39,569 nucleotides of DNA from an archaeon (GCA_030636025.1 DAOVXQ010000006.1:1-39569), one strand, 5' to 3'; positions 30,894 to 39,205 are shown, counted from the first letter of the stretch. The notes: generated by a model not told the origin, from the letters alone. Numbers and translations: made by a program.

Positions 30894-31145
30894 TACTCAT
30901 GCCTGAACCTTGTTATTTATTCTTATTACTTCAAGGTTTAAACATTCGCCTTCGACACGTCGTGGTTCTAAATCATATGAGAACAAAAACATAATCTCTT
31001 TAGGGAGATTATGAATATGGCCTCGGATATTCGCCACCCCACTCAAAATTATTATTGGTTGTAATTTGTTTTTCGTGAAATAGCTCAGGATTTGACACCA
31101 AGGTTCAAACCCCAGAAAATTTAAGTGCCATCTTCGATGGCATAA
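30894..31145. other. Gene-free block with hairpins and tRNA-like pieces
   Basis: No coding frame is seen. Perfect hairpins occur at 30984-31012 (ATAATCTC/GAGATTAT), 31013-31032 (GAATAT/ATATTC, with GGCCTCGG of tRNA-Lys in the loop) and 31126-31142 (TGCCATC/GATGGCA with loop TTC). AACCTTG near 30907 can pair with CAAGGTT near 30933. TAGCTCAGG and GGTTCAAACC at 31081-31111 look like fragments of a tRNA D-arm and T-arm, but no complete cloverleaf can be drawn. Confidence 0.5.
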
Positions 31146-31146
31146 A

Positions 31147-31221
31147 TGGCCTCGGAGGGATTTGAACCCTCGACACCCGGATTAAGAGTCCGGTGCTCTA
31201 ACCAGGCTGAGCTACGAAGCC
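31147..31221 (-). tRNA. tRNA-Lys (anticodon CTT)
   Basis: The minus strand folds as a complete tRNA. The acceptor stem GGCTTCG pairs with CGAGGCC (one G-T pair). The D-arm is AGCTCAGCCTGGTTAGAGC. The anticodon stem CCGGA/TCCGG closes the loop CTCTTAA, giving anticodon CTT. The T-arm GAGGGTTCAAATCCCTC follows, and the discriminator base is A. The 3' CCA is not encoded. There is no intron. A copy of the first 15 bases lies upstream and a copy of the last 18 downstream. Confidence 0.95.
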
Positions 31222-31225
31222 ATAG

Positions 31226-31299
31226 GCGAGTAGCGAAGTCCTTTTAGGCTGAGGGCCAACGAAGTTGGGTCATCCCTGTGGGAGGCTACGAAGCCATAG
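31226..31299 (-). repeat. Upstream partial copy of the tRNA-Lys 5' end
   Basis: GCTACGAAGCCATAG at 31285-31299 repeats 31211-31225, which covers the first bases of the tRNA and its flank. The unit is 74 bp. Likely TATA boxes (31299-31323, read on the minus strand) lie before this copy and not before the intact tRNA, so the transcript may carry a leader of about 75 nt. A CCAAC-GAA-GTTGG hairpin lies at 31256-31268 within it. Confidence 0.55.
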
Positions 31300-31390
31300 A
31301 TATTTAAGAAACATTTAATTTAAAAATGTGTTGATGGTCAATGATACTCTTGCTAAATCTTAAACTAAAATTAGTTCTGAAATATTTTAT

Positions 31391-31525
31391 GAAAATTAAG
31401 GAACAAGTAACCTTAATTTTCTTTTTATTTATATCTTATTCTTTCTAATCACTCATCTGTAAAACTTATTAGCTTTATGGGATTTAAGAGAAGAACAAAC
31501 TTAGGTTAGCGAAGCTCTTAAGTTT
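31391..31525 (+). ncRNA. Structured two-hairpin element, copy 2
   Basis: This copy has the same layout as 2906-3043. An 11-bp helix GAAAATTAAGG/CCTTAATTTTC (31391-31421) leads into 47 bases (31418-31464) identical to copy 1. A second hairpin at 31497-31525 has outer helix AAACTTA/TAAGTTT and inner AGC-GAA-GCT. Base changes relative to copy 1 keep pairing in both helices. It lies between tRNA-Lys and the convergent TFS gene. A palindromic GGTGACATATGTTACC follows at about 31548-31563. Confidence 0.6.
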
Positions 31526-31645
31526 GAAATAAGGTAAATTATTGAGGGTGACATATGTTACCTGCTTATACACAATGATAATCTTAATGATACTCTCTTC
31601 TCGAGCATCTCTAATATTTTATAATTTTTTTAAAAGTAACTAATA

Positions 31646-31954
31646 TTAGTGATACTCTCGCCACGTATTCTTACACTTTGTGCATCTGAAGAATCTTGTT
31701 TCTGCTTCGTCGCCTGCTCGTGTTTGCGATGTCCAAAAGTATGCTTCTTTGTTTGGACATTTTGGGCATTGAGCATTTATGATTGGGAAAACACTGTCGT
31801 CGTTGTCTATTATCACTCCTATTTCAGGTTTTGTTTCGATTTTTTCAGAAGATTCAATTTTGATTTTTCCTTTAGCTTTGTAATTACATCTAGGACATCC
31901 GAAATTTTTAGTTTTTTCAATTAAAACACAACCACATTTTGGACAAAATTCCAT
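31646..31954 (-). CDS. tfs: Transcription factor S (TFIIS-like)
   Basis: The protein has 102 residues. The N-terminal zinc ribbon (FCPKCGCVL, FGCPRCNYK) and the C-terminal one (AQCPKCPNKEA, FRCTKCKNTW) frame a linker. The C-terminal ribbon bears the acidic pair in RAGDEAET, which enters the polymerase active site and stimulates transcript cleavage of stalled complexes. The length matches archaeal TFS. A GCTTTTTAAATT box lies about 28 nt before the ATG on the minus strand. It is a general transcription factor and stands alone. Confidence 0.95.
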   Translation of the reverse strand: MEFCPKCGCVLIEKTKNFGCPRCNYKAKGKIKIESSEKIETKPEIGVIIDNDDSVFPIINAQCPKCPNKEAYFWTSQTRAGDEAETRFFRCTKCKNTWREYH

Positions 31955-32010
31955 TTTTATTTTATTGTTTTATAATTTAAAAAGCTTTTGCTTTATTTTT
32001 TTGAGGGATA

Positions 32011-32724
32011 TCATCTTTTAATTGTCTTGATTAGTTCTGTGAGCCAGATTTTTGGCCAACCAAGAAGCGGGACTTTAATTATTGCTTTTCCAACTAGTTG
32101 TTCTTGTTTAATATTTGTTTCATCTGTTTTGTAAATATTGTTGTTTATGGTTAATTGTTTTTCATTGTGGTCTCCTTTTGTTTGGATGATTTCATTTTCT
32201 ATTTTTACAATTCTGTGGATAATTGGATGAGGGGAAGTTGATTCTGGGTTTGGATTGAAAATTACAATGTCGCCAATTTTTGGTGTGAATCTGCCCCAGA
32301 CAATTATTATGTCTCCTTTTTTGAATCCGTTTTTCATTGTGAAATCTGAAAAAATTTCTTTTGATATGCTTTTTTGTTCATACCATTTTCCGCAAGTTTC
32401 CCAATATTCGTCGAAGCTGAAATGTTCTTTGTCTTTTGGAGAGTAAGTTTCTCCACATAGTTTATAATTATTGCTCCATGAAATACATCTCCCTGAACTA
32501 TCCATTCTTTCGCAATATTTTGTCATTTGATGGTCCATGCTTGAGGATTCAACTCCTGCAAGTGGGAGTGAGTTTCCCATTATTAATGAAAGTGCAGGAA
32601 AGAAAATAAATTTTATTAAAATGAAAATTAAAACAAGAGCAACTGCCCAGCTTAAAATAGATTCAGAACTCCAAACCCAATGCCAAAATTCTTTAACACT
32701 CTTTTTTAATTTCGCAAAACCCAT
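32011..32724 (-). CDS. Signal peptidase I, archaeal (Sec11-like) type
   Basis: The protein has 237 residues. A membrane helix at about 25-48 is followed by the catalytic serine in VESSSMDH (S62 before Met63), then GDIIIVWGRF and GDIVIFNP, then the catalytic histidine region PIIHRIVKIE (H170) and the acidic motif TKGDHNEKQ (D185). A His in place of Lys is the archaeal/eukaryotic Ser-His-Asp form. A second hydrophobic segment ends the protein. An insert of about 60 residues with four cysteines (C71, C80, C90, C111) lies between the serine motif and GDII; it is unusual and could form two disulfides. It removes signal peptides on the outer side of the membrane. Confidence 0.9.
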   Translation of the reverse strand: MGFAKLKKSVKEFWHWVWSSESILSWAVALVLIFILIKFIFFPALSLIMGNSLPLAGVESSSMDHQMTKYCERMDSSGRCISWSNNYKLCGETYSPKDKEHFSFDEYWETCGKWYEQKSISKEIFSDFTMKNGFKKGDIIIVWGRFTPKIGDIVIFNPNPESTSPHPIIHRIVKIENEIIQTKGDHNEKQLTINNNIYKTDETNIKQEQLVGKAIIKVPLLGWPKIWLTELIKTIKR

Positions 32725-32825
32725 TTTATTTAATAGGTTTATTGGTTTTTAAATTATTGGAATTTTGTTTAGTGATTAATAAATATATTCTTGAATATAG
32801 AAATATTTAAATAGTATATATTTTA

Positions 32826-32856
32826 TGTATACACATAATGTATACACATTATACAC
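32826..32856. promoter_or_regulatory. Tandem TGTATACACAT repeats, possible operator
   Basis: TGTATACACAT occurs at 32826-32836 and again at 32839-32849, followed by a partial TATACAC at 32850-32856. Each unit contains the palindrome TGTATACA. The units lie in the divergent gap between signal peptidase and the AbrB-like regulator, about 100 bp before the latter's start. Confidence 0.4.
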
Positions 32857-32950
32857 CTCTTTTCCCCTGAAGAGCAAAGACATTCCTTTTGGTTTGAAAC
32901 TAGCTCCTTAGGGTTTATATTTGAGAGGAAAAAGAAGTGATGAATATACG

Positions 32951-33316
32951 ATGACAGATATATTTGATAATAGGATTTTATGCAGAGACTGTAATAGAGA
33001 GATGAAGCCGATTCAGTTGATAAAAAATGGATTTGTTTTAAGGGCGATTAAATGTGATAAGTGCGGGGCAAAAATTATTCACCCGAAGGATGAGCAGGAA
33101 TTTCGGAATTTTAATGAGTTAAAGAAAAAAGAATTTAGTGTTAAGATGAGGTTTGTGGGGAATAGTTATGCGGTTTCAATTCCGAAAGAGATTGTGAATT
33201 TTATGAAGGAGCAGGAAAAAATTATGGGAGACATGGTGAAATTATGTTTTGAAGATTTTGGTAAGGTTAGTTTGGATTTTAATCCAGAAAATAAAATAAA
33301 TAGAAGGTTTGGTTAA
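32951..33316 (+). CDS. Zinc-ribbon plus AbrB-like DNA-binding protein
   Basis: The protein has 121 residues from ATG 32951. TTTATATTT at 32914-32922 is its likely TATA box; a TTG ten codons earlier falls on this box and is rejected. The N-terminal zinc ribbon has C11/C14 (CRDC) and C35/C38 (CDKC). The second half, FSVKMRFVGNSYAVSIPKEI, is a SpoVT/AbrB (MazE-like) swapped-hairpin domain. The combination is common in archaeal regulators. It lies 30 bp before cdc48 in the same direction and may be co-transcribed or regulate it. The tandem repeats upstream could be its own binding sites. Confidence 0.8.
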   Translation: MTDIFDNRILCRDCNREMKPIQLIKNGFVLRAIKCDKCGAKIIHPKDEQEFRNFNELKKKEFSVKMRFVGNSYAVSIPKEIVNFMKEQEKIMGDMVKLCFEDFGKVSLDFNPENKINRRFG

Positions 33317-33346
33317 ATTTAAAAACTATTAAAATTAAAAAATAAA

Positions 33347-35656
33347 ATGGCAAAAACAGAACAGGGCATTAAGTTGAGGGTTGCAGAGGCGTTGCAGGAC
33401 GACGCGTATAAGGGAATCGCGAGGATAGATTTTGAAATTATGAATGAGCTTGATGTTAAAAGGGGGGATGTTGTTTCTATTAAGGGTGGGAAAGAAACTG
33501 TTGCGATTGTGGATAAGGCATATCCGGCAGATGTTGGGGAAGGGATTATTCGGATTGATGGTATAATCAGGAAAAATGCAAGGACAGGGGTTTCTGAAAA
33601 TATTATTGTTAGAAAAGTAAATATTAGGGAAGCTAAGAAAATTACGGTTGCTCCTGCGCAAAAAGGAATTATGGTTCAGGGCGACCCTGAGCATTTGAAG
33701 TCGGGTTTGCTGGGCAGGGCAGTTATTAAAGGAGACATTATAGTTATTGGGGGGGTTCAGAGAAGAAGAGATATTATGGGAGATGATTTTGGAGGGGTAG
33801 ATGATATTTTTGGAAATCTAAATGAGATGTTGGGGGGAATGGGATTTGGTGGAATGGGTGGAGGAATTCGACAAATTAGATTTATAGTTGTTAATGCAAG
33901 TCCTAATCAGCCGTGCGTTATAACTGAAAATACTGAGTTGGTTTTGAACAGCAAGGCAGTTGAAGTTTCTAAAGACGGTGTGTTTCCAGAAGTTACTTAT
34001 GAAGATATTGGGGGGCTGACAGATGAAGTTAAGAAGATTCAGGAAATGGTTGAAGTTCCCTTGAAGCATCCTGAGATTTTTGAGAGATTAGGGATTGAAC
34101 CTCCAAAAGGGGTTTTGCTGCATGGTCCTCCTGGAACAGGTAAGACATTGCTGGCAAAAGCTGTTGCAAATGAATCAGAAGCGAATTTTATTTTGTTGAA
34201 CGGGCCTGAAATAATGTCTAAGTTTTATGGAGAGAGTGAGAAAAAGATTCGGGATATTTTTGAAGAGGCAGAGAAAAATGCCCCCTCGATTATTTTTATT
34301 GATGAAATTGATGCGATTGCTCCGAAGAGAGAAGATGTTGGGGGCGAGGTTGAGAGGAGAGTTGTTAGTCAGTTGTTGACGATGATGGATGGTTTGCAGT
34401 CGAGAGGGAAGGTTGTTGTTATTGCTGCGACAAATCGGGCGAATGCAATTGACCCTGCTTTGAGAAGACCAGGAAGATTTGATAGAGAGTTGGAACTTCG
34501 GGCTCCTGATAAAAAAGGGAGATTGCAGATTTTGAAAATTCATTCAAGGAATATGCCGTTGACAAAAGATGTTGATTTGGATTATCTTGCAGGAATAACT
34601 CATGGTTTTGTTGGTGCAGATATTAATGCTTTGGCTAAGGAGGCGGCGATGGCTGTTTTGAGGAGGCTGTTGCCGGAGTTAGAATTAAAAGAAGATGAAC
34701 CCATTCCAGAAGAGACTTTGAAAAAATTGAAAATTACTAAAAAAGATTTTGAGCATTCTTTGAAAGTTGTTCGCCCTTCTGCAATGAGGGAAGTTTTGGT
34801 TGAAACTCCGAATATTAGTTGGAATGATGTTGGGGGTTTGGATAAAATTAAGCAAGAGTTGAAAGAGGCAGTTGAATGGCCTATGAAATATCCTGATTCA
34901 TTTAAGAGAATTGGAATTCGCCCTCCTCGAGGGATTTTGCTTTATGGTCCTCCTGGAACTGGAAAGACTTTGCTGGCGAAAGCTGTTGCAAAAGAATCTG
35001 AAGCTAATTTTATTCAAGTGAAAGGCCCTTCGCTATTGAGTATGTGGGTTGGGAAATCTGAAGAAGGGGTTAGAAAGATTTTTGAGAGAGCAAGGCAGGT
35101 TAGCCCTTGTATTGTGTTTTTTGATGAGATGGATGCTTTGGCTAGTAAGAGGGGAATGGATACTGGAGCAAAAGTTACAGAGAGGGTTTTGAATCAGTTG
35201 CTGGCTGAAATGGATGGTATTGAAGATTTGTCGAATGTGATTGTGATTGGTGCGACAAATCGCCCAGATATGCTTGATAGTGCTTTGCTTCGTCCTGGCC
35301 GGTTTGACAGAATTTTACTTGCGAGTGCTCCAACTCAAGAGGGGCGGGAAAATATTTTTAAGATTCATACTAAAGGAATGCCGTTAGCCACTAATGTTAA
35401 CCTTAAAAAAATTATTGAGCAAACAGAGGGTTTTGTTGGTGCAGATGTTGAGAATCTTGTGAGAGAGGCAGGGATGTTGGCTCTTCGTGAGAATATTGAG
35501 AGCAAGGAAGTTAAGATGAAACATTTTGAAGATGCTTTGAGGAAAGTTAGCCCGAGTGTTACAAAAGGAGATATTGACAGGTATCGGAAGATTGAGACAG
35601 ATTATTTGAAGTCTGCGAAGGCAGCTCTTGAGACGCCTATTGGTTATTTGGGTTAA
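33347..35656 (+). CDS. cdc48: AAA+ ATPase Cdc48/VAT
   Basis: The protein has 769 residues: N-domain (double-psi barrel, about 6-90, plus the second subdomain), D1 and D2 ATPase domains. Walker A is GPPGTGKT at 260-267 and again at 534-541. Walker B is [10 protein letters not shown] in D1 and [10 protein letters not shown] in D2. The arginine-finger regions [20 protein letters not shown] and [20 protein letters not shown] are both present. It unfolds substrates for the proteasome or other partners. Two oddities are seen: a Gly/Met-rich insertion of about 30 residues at roughly 144-175 ([19 protein letters not shown]) in the N-region, and a C-terminus (ETPIGYLG) without the HbYX proteasome-docking motif. 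Confidence 0.95.
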   Translation: MAKTEQGIKLRVAEALQDDAYKGIARIDFEIMNELDVKRGDVVSIKGGKETVAIVDKAYPADVGEGIIRIDGIIRKNARTGVSENIIVRKVNIREAKKITVAPAQKGIMVQGDPEHLKSGLLGRAVIKGDIIVIGGVQRRRDIMGDDFGGVDDIFGNLNEMLGGMGFGGMGGGIRQIRFIVVNASPNQPCVITENTELVLNSKAVEVSKDGVFPEVTYEDIGGLTDEVKKIQEMVEVPLKHPEIFERLGIEPPKGVLLHGPPGTGKTLLAKAVANESEANFILLNGPEIMSKFYGESEKKIRDIFEEAEKNAPSIIFIDEIDAIAPKREDVGGEVERRVVSQLLTMMDGLQSRGKVVVIAATNRANAIDPALRRPGRFDRELELRAPDKKGRLQILKIHSRNMPLTKDVDLDYLAGITHGFVGADINALAKEAAMAVLRRLLPELELKEDEPIPEETLKKLKITKKDFEHSLKVVRPSAMREVLVETPNISWNDVGGLDKIKQELKEAVEWPMKYPDSFKRIGIRPPRGILLYGPPGTGKTLLAKAVAKESEANFIQVKGPSLLSMWVGKSEEGVRKIFERARQVSPCIVFFDEMDALASKRGMDTGAKVTERVLNQLLAEMDGIEDLSNVIVIGATNRPDMLDSALLRPGRFDRILLASAPTQEGRENIFKIHTKGMPLATNVNLKKIIEQTEGFVGADVENLVREAGMLALRENIESKEVKMKHFEDALRKVSPSVTKGDIDRYRKIETDYLKSAKAALETPIGYLG

Positions 35657-35734
35657 AAAAATTTAAAAATAGGTAAAAAAAGAAACATAGTTTAGGATAT
35701 AAATACTTAAATATTAAAATAAACTAAAAATTTT

Positions 35735-36094
35735 ATGAATTATCTCGAAGCAATTGATTTACCAAGGTGTAATGGATTTGGAATATCTGTAGGGTTTCCA
35801 CGTAGTTGGCCAGATGAAGCCTTTTTTGTCGAAGAAATGGATAATCATTTTTTAATATATCAACAATCATTTGGACAATGTGACGAGCGTCCAGGTATTC
35901 CTATGACTATTGGAGTTACAGACTCTGAATCAGATGCATTAAATAGGGCATATGATAAAGTATTAGAAATAATAAACAAATATGAACATTACTCGAGTCC
36001 ATTTAAAATAATAAATAAAATTTCAAGAGCAAGAAAATCTGCGACAAAAGATACTTTGATTAAAAATGAAATTTTAGAATGTCTAGGACAGTAA
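35735..36094 (+). CDS. Hypothetical protein
   Basis: The protein has 119 residues. It is moderately acidic, with a compact N-terminal part rich in aromatic residues and Pro (CNGFGISVGFPRSWPDEAFF) and a helical C-terminal part (ALNRAYDKVLEIINKYEHY). No family is recognised and no signal or membrane segment is present. TATA-like AAATACTTAAATATTAAA (about 35701-35718) precedes the ATG at a leaderless distance. Its codon use is more even than that of cdc48 next to it, which fits an accessory gene. Confidence 0.65.
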   Translation: MNYLEAIDLPRCNGFGISVGFPRSWPDEAFFVEEMDNHFLIYQQSFGQCDERPGIPMTIGVTDSESDALNRAYDKVLEIINKYEHYSSPFKIINKISRARKSATKDTLIKNEILECLGQ

Positions 36095-36197
36095 TTATTT
36101 CTTATTTTTATTAATAAATTAATTATTTAAATTCCTAAGAATATATTATTTACTTCATCACAATAATTCTTAAAAAAGAAGATAAACCAAATAAAAA

Positions 36198-36560
36198 ATG
36201 AGGAATTATGATTTATACATAGATATGCAATATAGTGTGCCTGAAAAGCAGTTGACTATTGAGGATACTAATGTTAAACTTGAATTAATTGGTGGTTTGT
36301 TATCTGATTGGGTTAGGGGCTGTATGGGAAAAGGAGAAGATAGAAGCAAAGCTAATAAAAAAGATTTGTATAATATAAGGATGACTGTTGATTTAACTTA
36401 TGATACTTTTAAGATTTTTTCAGATACAGGAAACAAGGGAGTAACAACAGGAATAATAGCAACTTCTCTTGGCAACTGGAAACTTTCTCCAGATTTAGAG
36501 GAAAGGTTAAAAGAGGCTGAGAAAAAAAATAAGGATTTAAATATTCTAAAAACTAATTAA
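36198..36560 (+). CDS. Hypothetical protein
   Basis: The protein has 120 residues. It begins with a strand-rich part (MRNYDLYIDMQYSVPEKQLT), a basic middle (GKGEDRSKANKKDLYNIRMT) and a charged helical end (LEERLKEAEKKNKDLNILK). No family is recognised. It lies ten bases before the nuclease gene in the same direction, and the two are probably co-transcribed. There is no membrane segment. Confidence 0.65.
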   Translation: MRNYDLYIDMQYSVPEKQLTIEDTNVKLELIGGLLSDWVRGCMGKGEDRSKANKKDLYNIRMTVDLTYDTFKIFSDTGNKGVTTGIIATSLGNWKLSPDLEERLKEAEKKNKDLNILKTN

Positions 36561-36569
36561 TGTGGTAAA

Positions 36570-37304
36570 ATGAAATCGCAGAAAATTATAATTGTAATGT
36601 TGGGGATATTTATTTTATTAGGGATTGGAATTCTTTTAATGTTAGATGATGGTTCGGAAATTACAGGTAATGTAATTTTAGAAAAAGAAGAGCAAGAAAC
36701 TTTTGATTTTCCGCTGAATGCGTTTGTTTCTAAGGTTATCGACGGTGATACTGTTATTATTGCTGGAGAGAGTGTGAGGTTGTTGGGAATGGACACTGAT
36801 GAACGAGGTTATCCTTGTTATAATGAAGCTAAAAAAAGAATTGAAGAATTGATATTGGATAAAGAGGTTGTTTTGGAGTCAGATGCAGAAGATAAGGACA
36901 GGTATGATAGGAGATTGAGGTATATTTTTTTAGATGGAGAGAATATTAATTTGCAATTGGTTAGGGAGGGCCTTGCTGTTGCTAGGTTTTCGCCTGAGAA
37001 TAAGAAATATAAGAAGGAAATTTTAGATGCAGAGTTGTATGCGCGGGAAAATAAGTTGGGTTGTAAATGGAGAGAGGTTGAAGAGGAAGAGATTATTGAG
37101 GAAGTTGAGGATGAAGTAGAAGAAGAGATAGAAAAAATTGTTGATAATTCAGAGTATGATTGTTCATCTAATGTTTATAATTGCGGAGATTTTAAAACTC
37201 ATGCAGAAGCACAAAAAGTTTTTGAAGCTTGCGGGGGAGTTAATAATGATGTTCACAAATTAGACAGGGACGGAGATGGAGATGCTTGCGAGACTTTGGC
37301 CTAA
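36570..37304 (+). CDS. Membrane-anchored thermonuclease (SNase) with Excalibur domain
   Basis: The protein has 244 residues. An N-terminal helix (IIIVMLGIFILLGIGILLML) anchors or exports it. The SNase domain follows (about 48-172): VSKVIDGDTVIIAGESVRLL, GMDTDERGYP and DKDRYDRRLRYIF carry the metal-binding Asp and catalytic Arg/Glu/Arg expected of staphylococcal-nuclease-like enzymes. An acidic linker leads to a C-terminal Excalibur calcium-binding domain with paired Cys (CSSNVYNCGDF) and the DRDGDGDACE loop. It probably degrades extracellular nucleic acid, a plausible nutrient source for a reduced archaeon. Confidence 0.88.
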   Translation: MKSQKIIIVMLGIFILLGIGILLMLDDGSEITGNVILEKEEQETFDFPLNAFVSKVIDGDTVIIAGESVRLLGMDTDERGYPCYNEAKKRIEELILDKEVVLESDAEDKDRYDRRLRYIFLDGENINLQLVREGLAVARFSPENKKYKKEILDAELYARENKLGCKWREVEEEEIIEEVEDEVEEEIEKIVDNSEYDCSSNVYNCGDFKTHAEAQKVFEACGGVNNDVHKLDRDGDGDACETLA

Positions 37305-37326
37305 AATGTTTAGATTTTATAAAAAA

Positions 37327-37575
37327 TTATTGTTTCTTTTTATGATATAAATTTAAAATAATTATTTTATTTTCTATTGGAAGATAGGCATATGATAATC
37401 TAAATGGGGGAATATATAATTCTCTTGTTCCTTTTCTTATATTTCTCATTGGTTTTCCGACTTCTGGATTTAGAATTATTTTTTCAATTTGTTTTATTAT
37501 TTTTTCTTTTAATAACTTATTTTTAATTTTGTTAAAAAAATGTTTGAATGAGGATTTATAATCTGTTTTCACCAT
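37327..37575 (-). CDS. RelE/ParE-like toxin
   Basis: The protein has 82 residues with the usual RelE-superfamily order: a basic helical pair (YKSSFKHFFNKIKNKLLKEK), then NPEVGKPMRNIRKGTRELYI, then the basic strands PPFRLSYAYLPIENKIIILN and a C-terminal YHKKKQ. RelE-like proteins cleave ribosome-bound mRNA or inhibit gyrase. The Arg/Lys/Tyr set that would allow mRNA cleavage is present, but the specific activity cannot be told. The gene overlaps the antitoxin gene by 7 nt, as is common in such operons. Confidence 0.8.
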   Translation of the reverse strand: MVKTDYKSSFKHFFNKIKNKLLKEKIIKQIEKIILNPEVGKPMRNIRKGTRELYIPPFRLSYAYLPIENKIIILNLYHKKKQ

Positions 37576-37838
37576 TTTTTCATTTCTTTAATAAAATCAT
37601 CAGCATCCATAGAAATAAATTCTCCCCTATCATAAGCTCTCCATGCTTCTTCAGTTCTTTTAGCAAACTCTAAATCTTCTTCTAAATTCTCATCAAAATC
37701 ATCCATTTTCTTTAATATTATTTGCTTGCCATTTTTGATAACTATTAATTTTTCTCCCTCAGAGATTCCCTCTCTCATGTCTTGAGGAATTACAACCTGC
37801 CCTTTAGAACTCATTTTGGTTATGCTTATGTTTGCCAT
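37569..37838 (-). CDS. AbrB-type antitoxin
   Basis: The protein has 89 residues. The N-terminal SpoVT/AbrB domain reads ITKMSSKGQVVIPQDMREGI with GEKLIVIKNGKQIILKK, the swapped-hairpin DNA-binding fold. The acidic C-terminal half (EEDLEFAKRTEEAWRAYDRG) is the part that normally wraps the toxin. It precedes the RelE-like gene with a 7-nt overlap. A perfect 16-bp palindrome lies between its TATA box and ATG, the classical site for autoregulation by the antitoxin or the complex. Confidence 0.85.
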   Translation of the reverse strand: MANISITKMSSKGQVVIPQDMREGISEGEKLIVIKNGKQIILKKMDDFDENLEEDLEFAKRTEEAWRAYDRGEFISMDADDFIKEMKKW

Positions 37839-37842
37839 TATG

Positions 37843-37858
37843 GTAAGATTAATCTTAC
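37843..37858. promoter_or_regulatory. Palindromic operator of the toxin-antitoxin operon
   Basis: GTAAGATTAATCTTAC is a perfect 16-bp palindrome. It lies four bases before the antitoxin ATG and directly after a TATA-like CATTTAAATAC (minus strand, 37863-37873), so a bound protein would block transcription start. Confidence 0.7.
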
Positions 37859-37875
37859 TATGTATTTAAATGTTT

Positions 37876-38028
37876 TTACTTTCCCACCAACTCTCTCTGA
37901 TTCAACCAAATCATAATGACTGCACCAAGTATAAAAATCCAATCTACTAAAAATGTCAAGGCAACAAAACCCAAGGCAATAAATGAATAAAAAATTATTT
38001 TTATGTTTGGTTTTTTATTTTGTTTCAT
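37876..38028 (-). CDS. Small two-helix membrane protein
   Basis: The protein has 50 residues from ATG 38028 (MKQNKKPNIKIIFYSFIALG) to TAA. A basic N-terminus is followed by two close membrane helices around FYSFIALGFVALTFLV and IFILGAVIMIWL, then a polar end (NQRELVGK). The continuous hydrophobic pattern and the fit into the gap between two minus-strand genes make it a likely gene, although no ribosome binding site is seen. Function unknown. Confidence 0.6.
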   Translation of the reverse strand: MKQNKKPNIKIIFYSFIALGFVALTFLVDWIFILGAVIMIWLNQRELVGK

Positions 38029-38060
38029 TGAAGAATTAAAAAAGATACAATTTATTGTGA

Positions 38061-39002
38061 TTAACTCTCACTCTCATTAATTTCTGTTTCATTAATCTCT
38101 GGCTCTTCAATAATAATTACAGGACATTCATCAAATTCACAGTTTAATTCAGGATTTCTATATACAACACTTTCATCTTCACAAATTATAACATCTTCAG
38201 GACACCCACTAATACAATTATCTTCAAACCAGATTAATCCTGCCTCACTACACTCAGCTTCATCATCACATAAATCTAAATTATCTTCATCACAATCAAC
38301 AGCCCCCTTTCCAAAAGCAAGAAAATACCACCATGGTTTTTCTAATCTAAGAACTTCTCCATTTTCAGCACTTATCATTGCTCTAACCTGGGTTCTTACT
38401 TTGAATAATCCTAAAAATTTAACACTTTTATTTCCTTCTGCTTCATAAACAACACTTAAATCATTTCCCTCACCAACTTCTTTTAGCTGAACATCAATCC
38501 CCTTCATTTGCAATTTTTCAATAGCTATCTTAGAAGCAGTGTCAGGCATGATTTTAATTTCTTCTTTATTTCCATTTGATAATTTTGCTTTTAGTAAATC
38601 TCCATCTTGTTCTATTTCAACATCAGAATTAATCTCCACATTTCTTACTTTAATCTTAATCTGTGATTCTTCTCCCTGATTTTTAGTCTCAGTTCTTACT
38701 GTAACCTGATATTGATTTTGATTTTCATCTAATAATGTAATTGTTTTTTCTTCTTTTATTTTTTTACCAGATGAAATTTCAGAATCACTAGAATCTGAAT
38801 CAGAGGTTTTATCTTGCCCATTATTTGTTTTAGAATTATCTAAATCTTCAGCATCTGAAGAACTATCTGGATTACTCAGACTTATTGAGATTGAATCAGA
38901 ACTTGTTGATGAATCTTTTTTATCGGTTTTTGCATCTACAAAATTTAAGCCCCCAATTAACAAAACCCCAATAATTAACAAGACTATTAATGCTCTTTTC
39001 AT
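38061..39002 (-). CDS. Secreted Ser/Asp-rich protein with Cys-rich C-terminus
   Basis: The protein has 313 residues. A signal peptide is clear (KRALIVLLIIGVLLIGGLNF followed by VDA). A low-complexity Ser/Asp segment follows (about 30-80), then a strand-rich middle domain (ITLLDENQNQYQVTVRTETK onward), in which GEVLRLEKPWWYF may end a PepSY-like or beta-sandwich unit. The C-terminal 90 residues carry about ten cysteines (CDEDNLDLCDDEAEC and later). An acidic Glu/Asn tail ends it. It is probably a cell-surface or secreted protein. The promoter GGTTTAAATAACC lies about 25 nt before the ATG. Confidence 0.7.
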   Translation of the reverse strand: MKRALIVLLIIGVLLIGGLNFVDAKTDKKDSSTSSDSISISLSNPDSSSDAEDLDNSKTNNGQDKTSDSDSSDSEISSGKKIKEEKTITLLDENQNQYQVTVRTETKNQGEESQIKIKVRNVEINSDVEIEQDGDLLKAKLSNGNKEEIKIMPDTASKIAIEKLQMKGIDVQLKEVGEGNDLSVVYEAEGNKSVKFLGLFKVRTQVRAMISAENGEVLRLEKPWWYFLAFGKGAVDCDEDNLDLCDDEAECSEAGLIWFEDNCISGCPEDVIICEDESVVYRNPELNCEFDECPVIIIEEPEINETEINESES

Positions 39003-39205
39003 TATCTAATAATTAAAAATGGTTATTTAAACCTTTTGAAAATAATCAAAAATAAAATTTTTGATAATCCTTAGTTTGTTTTATTTTTAAACATAAAAAT
39101 TAAATTTCCAATAACTCTGACTAAAAATATAATTGGACAGATAACTAATTAATAAAATAAAAATTAAGATTAAACTATGAAAAATATTTTTTAGATGATT
39201 TTTCA

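Noticed and set aside
31081..31111. A second tRNA on the plus strand, suggested by TAGCTCAGG and GGTTCAAACC
   Set aside because: There is no anticodon arm between them, the T-stem does not pair, and no acceptor stem can be formed; it is at most a degraded piece.
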